Below, in pieces: positions 42,531 to 50,655 of a stretch of 64,000 nt of DNA. Position numbers and translations under genes: made by a program. This stretch comes from Pseudomonas marginalis (GTDB taxonomy: Bacteria > Pseudomonadota > Gammaproteobacteria > Pseudomonadales > Pseudomonadaceae), in NCBI RefSeq assembly GCF_900105325.1, contig NZ_FNSU01000003.1, positions 434,001 through 498,000 on the forward strand, in the 5' to 3' direction. The notes beneath the pieces were generated by a model that saw only the letters and a list, made by a program, of their open reading frames with translations, was not told the DNA's origin and did no database searches. The stretch's first letter is position 1, and every line of letters begins with the position of its first letter.

Positions 42531-42554
42531 GGGGAATCGCCTGGGCGGTTCCCC
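42531..42554 (+). terminator. Stem-loop after the DksA-like gene
   Basis: GGGGAATCGCCTGGGCGGTTCCCC forms an 11-pair GC stem (one mismatch) 12 bases after the stop. No T-run follows, so it is a weak intrinsic terminator or an mRNA-end stabiliser. Confidence 0.5.
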
Positions 42555-42656
42555 GGAGAAAGACCCGTTACGCCCCGTCTATTGATCTGCTGCAGGCTAC
42601 CCCACTAAAGGCCCATGGATAATGGCTGGATAGTGGCGTTTAATGCAGGGACAAAA

Positions 42657-44297
42657 ATGACAAACAGTGGGGTAACGACGATGGCTGGAGACGGATCTCT
42701 GATGGGCGCAGCAGTGCCACCGCAACCGGTGGTGCGCGGGTTGCCCGGCTGGTTGATGCCGCTCCTGCAGAGCGCCGCCCTGGTGCTGGTACTGCTGGGC
42801 CTGGCGTTTGCCAGCCTGCCGATATACCTCTGCCTGCCCATTGCCTTGCTGGTGATCTGGCTGCCAGGCCTTATGAACCGCACCTCCCGCACGGCACCGC
42901 CCGTCACTGCCGATGCCATTGGCGAGCTGACCCGCGATCTGTCCTATACCACCAGCCACAACGCACTGTCCGCTGCCGGCGTCGCCTATTCAGTCAAGCA
43001 ACTGGCGGCTCGAGTGCAATCGCAATTGGGCGCGGCCAAGCAGATCGTCAGCAGTGCCGAAGTGATGATCAGCACTGAAAAGGTCACCTCTCAACTCAGT
43101 CGCGAGGCCCTTCAGGCGGCCAGCCAGGCCCATCAGCGCAGCACTGAAGGCCGTGAAGTGCTGGCCCAGTCGATCATTCGTATGCACCAGCTCAGCCAGC
43201 GCGCCAATGCCAGTCGGGAGTTGATTGAAGCCCTGAGCCAACGCAGTGAAGAAATCCAGCGGGTGACCCTGGTGATTCAGTCCATCGCCAGCCAGACCAA
43301 CCTGTTGGCGCTCAACGCCGCGATTGAGGCGGCGCGGGCCGGTGAGCACGGTCGCGGGTTCGCCGTGGTGGCGGATGAAGTGCGTGGGCTGGCGGGCCGC
43401 ACGGCCACGGCCACCGATGAAGTCGGGGTGATGGTGGCGGATATCCAGCAACGCACTGCCCAGGTGGTTGAGCAGATTCGCCAGCTCTCGGCAGACTTGC
43501 ACACCGGTGTCGAGCAGGTGGAGCACGCCGGCGAGCACCTGGAGAACATTGCCGGCCTGGCGGCGGGTGTGGAAGGCCAGGTCAATGAAATCGCCCAGGG
43601 CACCGACACCAACCGCGCCCAACTCGACAGCCTGTTCCATGCCGTGGAGCAAATGCGCAGCGATCTTATCGTGAGCGACCAGCAGACCCGCCAGTTGGCC
43701 GATGCCGCTGTGCAGATGGAAGGGCAGGCCGAAACGATCAGTGAGCGCCTGGCGGAAGTCGGGCTGGATGACTATCACCAACGCATCTACGACCTGGCGC
43801 GCGAAGGCGCGAGCCGGATTGCCGCGCAATTCGAAGCCGATGTACAGCAGAACCGCATCAGCCTGGATGACTTGTTCGACCGCAGCTACACCTTGATCCC
43901 CAACACCAGCCCGAGCAAGTACCACAGCCGGTTCGATGGCTACACCGACCAGGTGCTGCCGGCCATCCAGGAAGCACTGCTGCCACGCCATGAAGGCTTG
44001 GTGTTTGCCATTGCCTGCACGCCCCAGGGCTATGTGCCAACGCACAACAAGGCATTTTCCCAGGCGCTGACCGGCGATGCCCAGATCGACGCGGTGCAGA
44101 ACCGCACCAAGCGCAAGTTCGAAGACCGCACCGGCATCCGCTGCGGCAGCCACCAGCAAGCGGTGTTATTGCAGACCTACACCCGCGATACCGGTGAGTT
44201 GATGCACGACTTGTCGGTGCCGATCATGGTCCGGGGGCGGCATTGGGGTGGCTTGCGCCTGGGGTATAAGCCGGAGGGGGCGAAGGCTGCGCGCTAG
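42657..44297 (+). CDS. Methyl-accepting chemotaxis protein with a C-terminal extra domain
   Basis: 546-residue chemoreceptor. Two hydrophobic stretches close together (residues about 35-65, LVLVLLGLAFASLPIYLCLP) give a short membrane hairpin with almost no periplasmic domain. The signalling hairpin tip is IASQTNLLALNAAIEAARAGE then GRGFAVVADEVRGLAGRTA. About 170 residues follow the signalling domain (DLFDRSYTLIPNTSPSKYHS, FAIACTPQGYVPTHNKAFS, NRTKRKFEDRTG), which suggest a cytoplasmic sensor at the C-terminus. ATG at 42657 after AGGG. The ligand is unknown. Confidence 0.88.
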   Translation: MTNSGVTTMAGDGSLMGAAVPPQPVVRGLPGWLMPLLQSAALVLVLLGLAFASLPIYLCLPIALLVIWLPGLMNRTSRTAPPVTADAIGELTRDLSYTTSHNALSAAGVAYSVKQLAARVQSQLGAAKQIVSSAEVMISTEKVTSQLSREALQAASQAHQRSTEGREVLAQSIIRMHQLSQRANASRELIEALSQRSEEIQRVTLVIQSIASQTNLLALNAAIEAARAGEHGRGFAVVADEVRGLAGRTATATDEVGVMVADIQQRTAQVVEQIRQLSADLHTGVEQVEHAGEHLENIAGLAAGVEGQVNEIAQGTDTNRAQLDSLFHAVEQMRSDLIVSDQQTRQLADAAVQMEGQAETISERLAEVGLDDYHQRIYDLAREGASRIAAQFEADVQQNRISLDDLFDRSYTLIPNTSPSKYHSRFDGYTDQVLPAIQEALLPRHEGLVFAIACTPQGYVPTHNKAFSQALTGDAQIDAVQNRTKRKFEDRTGIRCGSHQQAVLLQTYTRDTGELMHDLSVPIMVRGRHWGGLRLGYKPEGAKAAR

Positions 44298-44378
44298 GGA
44301 TTGTTGTTGTCTGTGAGGCGGGGAAATACCAGCTGCCTGGCAAGCGCTATTGCGCTCAGGCAGCCGGCATTGAGTGGG

Positions 44379-44615
44379 TTACTGCGATTGATGCAGGCGC
44401 TGGTTCAGCTCATCCACCGCCATGGCCCAATCGGCGTCTTCACGCAGTTCTTCCTTGAGGAACTGTGCCTGTTGCGGCGTCCAGAACGGCGCGTCGATCA
44501 ACTTGACGTCGTCACTCAACGGGTGCGCGACAATAAAGGCGTCGATAGCTTCGGGGGTTGAGTCCAGGCCCAGTTGTTCAAATAAGGTTTCGAGTGTCGG
44601 TATTGGCGCGTCCAT
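44379..44615 (-). CDS. DUF2789-family protein
   Basis: 78-residue small acidic protein with the DUF2789 pattern: TLETLFEQLGLDSTPEAIDA, FIVAHPLSDDVKLIDAPFWT, QAQFLKEELREDADWAMAVD. ATG at 44615 follows CGGAGACTGAC; an in-frame ATG 36 bases upstream lacks a ribosome site. Convergent with the chemoreceptor gene. Function is unknown. Confidence 0.82.
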   Translation of the reverse strand: MDAPIPTLETLFEQLGLDSTPEAIDAFIVAHPLSDDVKLIDAPFWTPQQAQFLKEELREDADWAMAVDELNQRLHQSQ

Positions 44616-44687
44616 GTCAGTCTCCGTGCGGGTTTCGGGATCGTTATGCATGGGAGGCTTGTGGCGCGGTAGAGTTCGATCGGATTG

Positions 44688-44918
44688 TCAGGAGGTCAGT
44701 GCCCCTGAATCCACTGCAGCCTTGAGTGCCTGGGCGGATTCTTTTCCGGCGCTGGCGGCAGTGTCGAGGGTCTTGAACCAACGGTCTTTTTCGACCTGGT
44801 GCGTGGTGACGGTGGTCAACGGCGGCTTGGCGCGCATCACGATCACTGCTTGAAACTCACCGTCTACTTCCCTTGCGTCGCCATGGATGAAAAATTCGCC
44901 AATATCAAATTCCGTCAC
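44688..44918 (-). CDS. Small hypothetical protein, GTG start
   Basis: 76-residue soluble protein beginning (M)TEFDIGEFFIHGDAREVDG, followed by FQAVIVMRAKPPLTTVTTHQ and a helical, Ala-rich C-terminus (AASAGKESAQALKAAVDSG). GTG at 44918 has AAGGCG upstream. A longer frame reaching 45182 would need residues that overlap the next gene and look random. No domain is recognised. It lies between two other small genes on the minus strand. Confidence 0.6.
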   Translation of the reverse strand: MTEFDIGEFFIHGDAREVDGEFQAVIVMRAKPPLTTVTTHQVEKDRWFKTLDTAASAGKESAQALKAAVDSGALTS

Positions 44919-45033
44919 GTATCGCCTTCCCTTCGAGGTAACCAACAGCACTGATGAAACCTGGCCCGTGAGGGAGCAAATTCCAATGGACAGGCCAGTA
45001 TGGCAGTTGTTGAAGGGCGGCGGCGCAGTAAAG

Positions 45034-45300
45034 TCATCCGGGTGACGAAACGATTCCGCCGTGCAGTGAGGCCTCCAGCCGCTTGGCCAGTTCACAGGCC
45101 TCGATGTGGTCGCTGCGAAAGCCTTTGATCCTGCCACTGGTGACTTCGCGGATATGGAAGAAGTTTCTTCCGGCGGGTACAACTTGGTAAAGAACGGAAT
45201 CGGGGTACCCGTTGGGACTGCGTAAGCAGTAGTATTGCTGTTCGTCCTGACATGATGAACGAGTGCGGGAAGACATAGCGTCGTATTGACGTCGTTGCAT
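45034..45300 (-). CDS. Small hypothetical protein
   Basis: 88-residue protein with a strong AGGAGCTGACC site before the ATG. Its centre reads YPDSVLYQVVPAGRNFFHIR, EVTSGRIKGFRSDHIEACEL, a compact beta-alpha pattern. The amino end is rich in Gln, Arg and Ser. No family is recognised. The 392 bases between this gene and the next plus-strand gene hold no other gene and probably contain both promoters. Confidence 0.65.
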   Translation of the reverse strand: MQRRQYDAMSSRTRSSCQDEQQYYCLRSPNGYPDSVLYQVVPAGRNFFHIREVTSGRIKGFRSDHIEACELAKRLEASLHGGIVSSPG

Positions 45301-45693
45301 GGTCAGCTCCTGTCGATCGATCTTGTTGACCCACCAGCGGCGTTACAGGTGGTTTTGACCCGTGTTGCTGTTTTAGTATTGTCGTCGGCAGTCGGCGTCT
45401 GGTTCCACGCCGAGGTGTTTTTGTTTGTATGAGCTGTCGGAAACTGCGTTTTTAATAGTGTTATTCTCTGAAGCGGGTCGACCGGTATTCTCTGGTTATT
45501 GAACCTGTGATCTCCTGCGATGCCTGATGTCCCTGCGCAAGGCCCATCGTGCATGCCTGTCCGGGGCTTTGGGCGCAGCAACGGGGTCTTCTTCAGTTTT
45601 CCATGAATGTGTTGTGTGATCGTGCCGAGATGGCCGTTTCTTTGTGCTGCCCGCTCCGGCGGACAGTGCTCTTTTCGATGTGGGGGCGTTTCC

Positions 45694-46164
45694 TTGGCAG
45701 TCAGTAATCTGGATATGCACGCGTTGTTCGTGCTGGGCGATTTGCGCGCAAAGTTGGTCAAGCAGTTTCAATCCCGTTTTGTTTACATCACTGAGCAGAC
45801 GCCGGAAGGCATCTACATCGCCGAAATCGATACCGAAGCGGCAATGGTTGTGGATGACAAACCCCGTCTGGAGCTCAAGGTGGGCGACCATTTCCGTGCT
45901 GCGGTATTGCCCAGTCGCGAAGGTGGAAAGTTCGAACTCAAGTTCCGCGACATCAAGTTGACGGTGTATGGCTTGGGCGACTATGCCTTTGTGTCCTCGC
46001 CCGAGGGCCAGGGCATCGTCTTCAAGGAAGGCCACAGTGTGATGCTGGTGTTTGCGGCCCATGAACAACTGCAGGAAGGCCTGACCAAGACCCTCAAGGC
46101 CGTGACCGGCAAGGCCGCCAAATGGCGCAAGGGTGAGCTGGTGACGTTCAAGGCCAGTGAATAA
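45694..46164 (+). CDS. Conserved hypothetical protein, start uncertain
   Basis: About 156 residues from a TTG at 45694; the ATG at 45715 (MHALFVLGDLRAKLVKQFQS) would give 149. Sequence features are FVYITEQTPEGIYIAEIDTE, MVVDDKPRLELKVGDHFRAA, KFELKFRDIKLTVYGLGDYA and a C-terminal KWRKGELVTFK. It looks like a small beta-barrel protein without signal peptide. Unknown function; the family is common in Pseudomonas but has no name known to me. Confidence 0.72.
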   Translation: MAVSNLDMHALFVLGDLRAKLVKQFQSRFVYITEQTPEGIYIAEIDTEAAMVVDDKPRLELKVGDHFRAAVLPSREGGKFELKFRDIKLTVYGLGDYAFVSSPEGQGIVFKEGHSVMLVFAAHEQLQEGLTKTLKAVTGKAAKWRKGELVTFKASE

Positions 46165-46297
46165 TCGGTAAATACTGCGAACATCTCCTATCTCCCGGAA
46201 CCTCTACTACAGTTGAGTTGACTTAACTATTCAGAGGCTTCGCGCATAGACAGCAAAGCCGTTCGTTGTTTGCTGCGACATCGCGAGGTGCATGGGC

Positions 46298-47314
46298 ATG
46301 AAAGGATTGAGAACGCTGTTGGCTGCATCGCTGACGACCCTGGGTCTATCGGTGGCTTCACTGCCAGTTTCGGCCGCGCCAGCGCCGGTGCACTTTGCCG
46401 ACCTGAACTGGGAAAGCGGCAGCCTGATCACCGAAATACTGCGGGTCATCGTCGAGAAGGGCTACGACTTGCCCACCGACACCTTGCCCGGTACCACCAT
46501 CACCCTGGAAACCGCCCTGGCCAAGAACGACATCCAGGTCATCGGTGAAGAGTGGGCCGGCCGCAGCCCGGTGTGGGTCAAGGCCGAGGCCGAAGGCAAG
46601 GTGGTGGGCCTGGGCGATACGGTCAAGGGGGCCACCGAGGGGTGGTGGGTGCCGGAGTATGTGGTCAAGGGCGACCCGGCCAAAGGTATCAAGCCCCTGG
46701 CGCCGGACCTCAAGAGCGTGAAGGACCTTGCGCGCTACAAGGACGTGTTCAAGGACCCGGAGTCTCCCGGCAAGGGGCGCTTCCTCAACAGCCCCATCGG
46801 CTGGACCTCGGAAGTGGTCAATAAACAGAAGCTCAAGGCCTATGGCCTGGATGACAGCTACGTGAACTTCCGCAGCGGTTCGGGAGCTGCACTGGATGCC
46901 GAAATTGCCTCGTCCATCCGTCGCGGCAAACCGGTGTTGTTCTACTACTGGTCACCGACGCCGTTGATGGGGCGCTACAAGCTGATCCAGCTGGAGGAGC
47001 CACCGTTCGATGCCGAGGCCTGGAAGACCCTGACGGATGCGGATAACCCCGATCCGAAGCCTACGCGGTCGCTGGCGTCCAAGCTGAGTATTGGCGTGTC
47101 CACGCCGTTCCAGAAGGAACATCCGCAGATTGCCGGGTTTTTCCAGAAGGTCGAGTTTCCGATCGAGCCGCTGAATAAAGCCCTGGCGACCATGAGCGAG
47201 AACCACACCGCGCCCCGGGAGGTGGCCCAGGCGTTCCTCAAGGAGCATCCTGAGGTGTGGAAGGCGTGGTTGACCGAGGATGTGGCGCAGAAGGTCGAAG
47301 CCAGCTTGAAGTAA
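46298..47314 (+). CDS. Orphan glycine-betaine/proline-type ABC substrate-binding protein
   Basis: 338-residue OpuAC/ProX-type binding protein. A signal peptide (LLAASLTTLGLSVASLPVSA) is followed by HFADLNWESGSLITEILRVI, VIGEEWAGRSPVWVKAEAEG, and FYYWSPTPLMGRYKL, consistent with a quaternary-amine cage built from Trp and Tyr. ATG at 46298 suits the GAGG spacing better than 46292. No permease or ATPase is next to it, so it serves a transporter encoded elsewhere. Ligand could be betaine, choline or a related amine. Confidence 0.85.
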   Translation: MKGLRTLLAASLTTLGLSVASLPVSAAPAPVHFADLNWESGSLITEILRVIVEKGYDLPTDTLPGTTITLETALAKNDIQVIGEEWAGRSPVWVKAEAEGKVVGLGDTVKGATEGWWVPEYVVKGDPAKGIKPLAPDLKSVKDLARYKDVFKDPESPGKGRFLNSPIGWTSEVVNKQKLKAYGLDDSYVNFRSGSGAALDAEIASSIRRGKPVLFYYWSPTPLMGRYKLIQLEEPPFDAEAWKTLTDADNPDPKPTRSLASKLSIGVSTPFQKEHPQIAGFFQKVEFPIEPLNKALATMSENHTAPREVAQAFLKEHPEVWKAWLTEDVAQKVEASLK

Positions 47315-47349
47315 ACACGGCGCTTATTGCCGAGCGGAGATCAAAAATA

Positions 47350-47379
47350 ATGTGGGAGGGGGCTACACCCCTCCCACAT
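47350..47379. terminator. REP hairpin between convergent genes
   Basis: ATGTGGGAGGGG-GCTACA-CCCCTCCCACAT forms a 12-bp perfect stem, between the binding-protein gene and the convergent TonB receptor gene. It is followed by GTTGTTT. It probably ends transcription in both directions. Confidence 0.65.
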
Positions 47380-47397
47380 GTTGTTTGCACTGTCGCT

Positions 47398-49524
47398 TCA
47401 GAATCTGGTTTGCACCGCCAGCTCGAATGTCCGTGGCGCTCCCAGGTAATACGCTGGCGACACATGGGCAAACTCGGCATACACCTCATTGGTCAGGTTG
47501 CGCACCCGGCCGGTCACCGAGGTGTGTGAATCCACCTGGTAGCGCAGGAACGTCCCGAACAGCGTGTAGGCCGGCACTGTCTGGGTGTTGGCATTGTCCG
47601 CATACACCTCGGCGACATAGCGTGCATCCACACCGCCTTGCCAGTCCTCGGTAAAGTCATAGGTCAACCACAGGTTGCCGATGCGCCTGGGCACGTTGGT
47701 CGGTGTATTGCCCTTGCGCGAGACCACCGCGCCACTGGCGATTTTCTCGTTGAACTCATCGTATTCGGCATCCACCCAGGCGATGTTGCCTTCCGCCAGC
47801 AGCCTGGGCGTGATGCGCAATGAACTGGCCAGCTCGATGCCCTTCGATGACTGCGCGCCGACCGGGATGCTCGTGGTCGGGTCCTGCGGGTCGGTTACGG
47901 CAAAGTCCTTGCGTTCGATCTTATAGACAGCAACGGTGGCCGAGCCACGGCCGTCCAGGTAGTCGAACTTGCTGCCCACCTCCCATTGTTTGCCGGTCGA
48001 CACATCGAACACCTGGGTGGTCGTACTCGGTTGCTCGGCGGCGGTGCTGTATTGCACGTAGACATTGGCCGATGGGATGAACTGGTAAGTCAGGCCGACG
48101 CGACCGGTCACCGGTTCCCAACGGCGCTTGAAGTGCCGTGGGTTGGTGGCCGTGACCCCGCGGTGGTTGGTCACATCCAGGTCGATGGCGTCGTAACGCA
48201 GGCCGCTCAGCAGCGAGAGTTTATCGGTAAGGCCCAGGCGGTTCTCCACGAACAACGCCTTGGTGGTGACCTCATTGGTCTTGTCCTTGCCAAAGTTCTC
48301 CCGGGTACGCGGGATGTCGTAGAAGTACCCGGGGGCGAAGCCGTTCGGGTCCACCGTGCTGTTACCCGGCACATTCAGCGGCGTGTTGGTTGTGCTGTTG
48401 ACCTTGTACTCAAAACCACCGGACCAGGTGGTCGACAGGCCGAAGAGGCGGTCGTCATGGCGCAGCTCGAACTGGTTGCCGTGCTGTTCGCCCTGGTGAC
48501 GCACCTGGTAGGCGGTCGAGCGGTTTACCGCACTGTTGTCGGCGTTGTATTGGTAGGTTTCGAGGTTGCGGTAATCACGCTGGCTATCGAGGTGGTAGAG
48601 CGTATTTTTCAGCGTCGTGCTGTCGTTGACCCGGTAGTCGATGATCGAGCGCGCCCAGATCGTGCGCTGCTCGTAACGGCCGTCGGCGACGTTGTAGTTA
48701 TTGAAACGGTTGTGTTTGTCGATCTTCAGCTCGCCGGCCTTGGGGTTGAGCACCGGCGTGCCCCAGTAAGGGCTGTCTTCCTGTTCATCCTGGTATTCCA
48801 GGGCCAGGGTATGGGACAGGTCGGGAGTGAGGTCGCTGAGCAGGGAAAACGCCAGGCTCCAGGCCTCACGCTGGTCGCGGTCGATGTAGCTGTGGTTGGT
48901 GTTGCGGCTCACATCCAGGCGCGCGTAATGCTGCACCTCGGCGCCGGGCTCGGTCAGCGCGTGATTGACGCCGAATGCCATGCCGGTGGTGTCGTAGCTG
49001 CCATAGGTGAGCTGACCTTCGGCGGCCTGCTCTTCACGGGTGGCCAGCTTCGTCACATAGTTGAGCGAGCCGCCTACGGAGCCGGCGCCGTTGATCAGGG
49101 AGGAGGGGCCGCCCACCAGTTCCACGCGGTCATAGATCCAGGCATCCACGGGGCGGGCCAGGCCGGTGGCGACATTGATACCGTTGAACATCTGGGTGAT
49201 CTGGCTGCTGGTAAACCCACGGTAAGAGACAAACCCGCCAAAACCCGGCGGCGCACTGGCGTTGACGCCGGGCAGGGTGTTGGCGGCATCGCGGAACGTC
49301 TTGGCACCATGGCGCTCGATGTCATTGCGGTTGGCAATGGCAACCGACGCTGGGGTTTCCCGCACGCTCAGTCCCAGACGCGACGCCACGCCGCTGGATT
49401 GATCCAGGGTGAGGCCGGGTTCGGCAGTTGATTCGCCATCAATGGTGGTCGGAGCCAGTTCGATGGCCCAGGCGCAGGCAGGCAGGCAGCCGAACAGGCC
49501 CGCCAACAGGGGTAGATGTTTCAT
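47398..49524 (-). CDS. TonB-dependent receptor, ligand unknown
   Basis: 708-residue outer-membrane receptor. A signal peptide (LPLLAGLFGCLPACAWA) leads straight to the plug (ETPASVAIANRNDIERHGAK, VSYRGFTSSQITQMFNGI, GPSSLINGAGSVGGSLNYVT). The barrel ends ELAVQTRF. The plug motif GGSLNYVTK is of the siderophore class, but a DUF2946 gene next to it on the same strand is a pairing also seen with copper-linked receptors, so a metal ligand is possible. ATG at 49524 has CAGGA upstream. Confidence 0.86.
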   Translation of the reverse strand: MKHLPLLAGLFGCLPACAWAIELAPTTIDGESTAEPGLTLDQSSGVASRLGLSVRETPASVAIANRNDIERHGAKTFRDAANTLPGVNASAPPGFGGFVSYRGFTSSQITQMFNGINVATGLARPVDAWIYDRVELVGGPSSLINGAGSVGGSLNYVTKLATREEQAAEGQLTYGSYDTTGMAFGVNHALTEPGAEVQHYARLDVSRNTNHSYIDRDQREAWSLAFSLLSDLTPDLSHTLALEYQDEQEDSPYWGTPVLNPKAGELKIDKHNRFNNYNVADGRYEQRTIWARSIIDYRVNDSTTLKNTLYHLDSQRDYRNLETYQYNADNSAVNRSTAYQVRHQGEQHGNQFELRHDDRLFGLSTTWSGGFEYKVNSTTNTPLNVPGNSTVDPNGFAPGYFYDIPRTRENFGKDKTNEVTTKALFVENRLGLTDKLSLLSGLRYDAIDLDVTNHRGVTATNPRHFKRRWEPVTGRVGLTYQFIPSANVYVQYSTAAEQPSTTTQVFDVSTGKQWEVGSKFDYLDGRGSATVAVYKIERKDFAVTDPQDPTTSIPVGAQSSKGIELASSLRITPRLLAEGNIAWVDAEYDEFNEKIASGAVVSRKGNTPTNVPRRIGNLWLTYDFTEDWQGGVDARYVAEVYADNANTQTVPAYTLFGTFLRYQVDSHTSVTGRVRNLTNEVYAEFAHVSPAYYLGAPRTFELAVQTRF

Positions 49525-49619
49525 GGTTGAATCCTGAAAAACTTGGCTTGAAAACAACGCACGACCGTCCGTCATTCCGTGTGGAACCGGTGGTCAGTGC
49601 AGATTGGAAAGCAAAGGGA

Positions 49620-50009
49620 TCAGGCGAAGGCGGGGGGCGCGCGCGGGTTAGCCGTGGGCCAGGTGAAGCGGGCAGGGATATCAGCGGCCAGCACGACGGC
49701 CGGCGGCGGTGCATGGGGTTGTGGCACCACCGCCACATTCAGGTTGGAACTGAGCGCCGGGCCCATGCCGCCGGTGGAGCACAGCGGGCAACCAAACGCC
49801 TTGGACAGCGTCGGCAGGCTCTCATCGGTGGAGTTGGACGGCTTGGGCGCCTGGGTACGCGGGTCGACGGTACAGAACTGCCCGCCGATGCCATTGAGCT
49901 GCATCCCCACCATCTGCCCGTGACCGATACTGCAGGCGAATACATTGAACAGGACGCAGCAATAGAGCATCCAGGCAATGAGCGAGCGGTCGGCACGGGC
50001 GATTTTCAT
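49620..50009 (-). CDS. DUF2946-family membrane-anchored protein
   Basis: 129-residue protein. The hydrophobic N-terminus (SLIAWMLYCCVLFNVFACSI) is a signal or anchor, followed by GHGQMVGMQLNGIGGQFCTV and FGCPLCSTGGMG. Histidines and a CPLC motif suggest metal binding or redox pairs. DUF2946 proteins often neighbour TonB receptors for copper, so it may work with the receptor gene 95 bases downstream. The start at 50009 begins MKIARADR; the role is unknown. Confidence 0.78.
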   Translation of the reverse strand: MKIARADRSLIAWMLYCCVLFNVFACSIGHGQMVGMQLNGIGGQFCTVDPRTQAPKPSNSTDESLPTLSKAFGCPLCSTGGMGPALSSNLNVAVVPQPHAPPPAVVLAADIPARFTWPTANPRAPPAFA

Positions 50010-50101
50010 GGGGCGGCACTTTACCATCAGCCGCCGACGAAATGCCTGCAAAAAATCCCAGGGCGACTATCCTGTTTCGCACCTTTCAGGGAGAACCCGC
50101 C

Positions 50102-50539
50102 ATGAGCTTTGTCATCGCACGATGGATCGTCGGCGTTTTTACCTGCATCAGCATGGTGCACTTGTACTGGGCTGCCGGCGGCAAACTCGGCAGCCTCGCC
50201 GCCATCCCCCAACTGCCCGGCGAATTCGCCAGCGGGCCTCGCCCTGCATTCAAGCCCTCGGCGCTGGGTACCTTTCTGGTGGCGATGGGCTTGGTCGGCA
50301 TTGCGCTGCTGGTGTGCCTGCGGGCCGGGCTGTACTTTTCGGCGGTCTCCCATGCGGCGCTGCAATGGGGAATCAGCGCGATCGCCCTGCTGATGTTTGC
50401 CAGGGCGATTGGGGATTCGGAGTTGGTGGGTTTTTTCAAGAAGGTCGGCGGGTCACGGTTTGCGCGGTGGGATACGTGGTTCTATTCGCCGTTGTGCCTG
50501 GCGTTGGGGGTGGGATTGTTGGTGGTGGCGTGGGGTTAA
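50102..50539 (+). CDS. DUF3995-family membrane protein
   Basis: 145-residue protein with four predicted helices: residues 5-25 (ARWIVGVFTCISMVHLYWAA), 55-75 (LGTFLVAMGLVGIALLVCLR), 80-100 and 125-143 (CLALGVGLLVVAWG). HLYWAAGG is the family signature. ATG at 50102 follows CAGGGAGAACCCGCC. Divergent from the DUF2946 gene. Function is unknown. Confidence 0.8.
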   Translation: MSFVIARWIVGVFTCISMVHLYWAAGGKLGSLAAIPQLPGEFASGPRPAFKPSALGTFLVAMGLVGIALLVCLRAGLYFSAVSHAALQWGISAIALLMFARAIGDSELVGFFKKVGGSRFARWDTWFYSPLCLALGVGLLVVAWG

Positions 50540-50655
50540 TGAGGGAGACACAACACACCGATCTACGCCGCCCAAATAAAAACTGCTCTCATTCTTGCCC
50601 GATTTGCCGACCTGGCCGTCATGGTTAATAGAACCTCTATTACCCAGGATTTCCC

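Noticed and set aside
44918..45182. Upstream extension of the 76-residue gene
   Set aside because: It would overlap another small gene (45034-45300) that has a much better ribosome site, and the extra residues look random.
46190..46230. hrp box or AlgU promoter before the orphan binding-protein gene (GGAACC motif)
   Set aside because: The -35-like GGAACC is present but no CCAC or TCTGA element follows at the correct distance.
10657..47379. CRISPR array
   Set aside because: The repeated GTGGGAGGGGGC palindromes are scattered singly or as inverted pairs between genes and have no regular spacers or cas genes.
50540..50655. Fur box before the STN-type receptor
   Set aside because: The AT-rich stretch (ACTGCTCTCATTCTTG) matches the consensus too poorly to claim.
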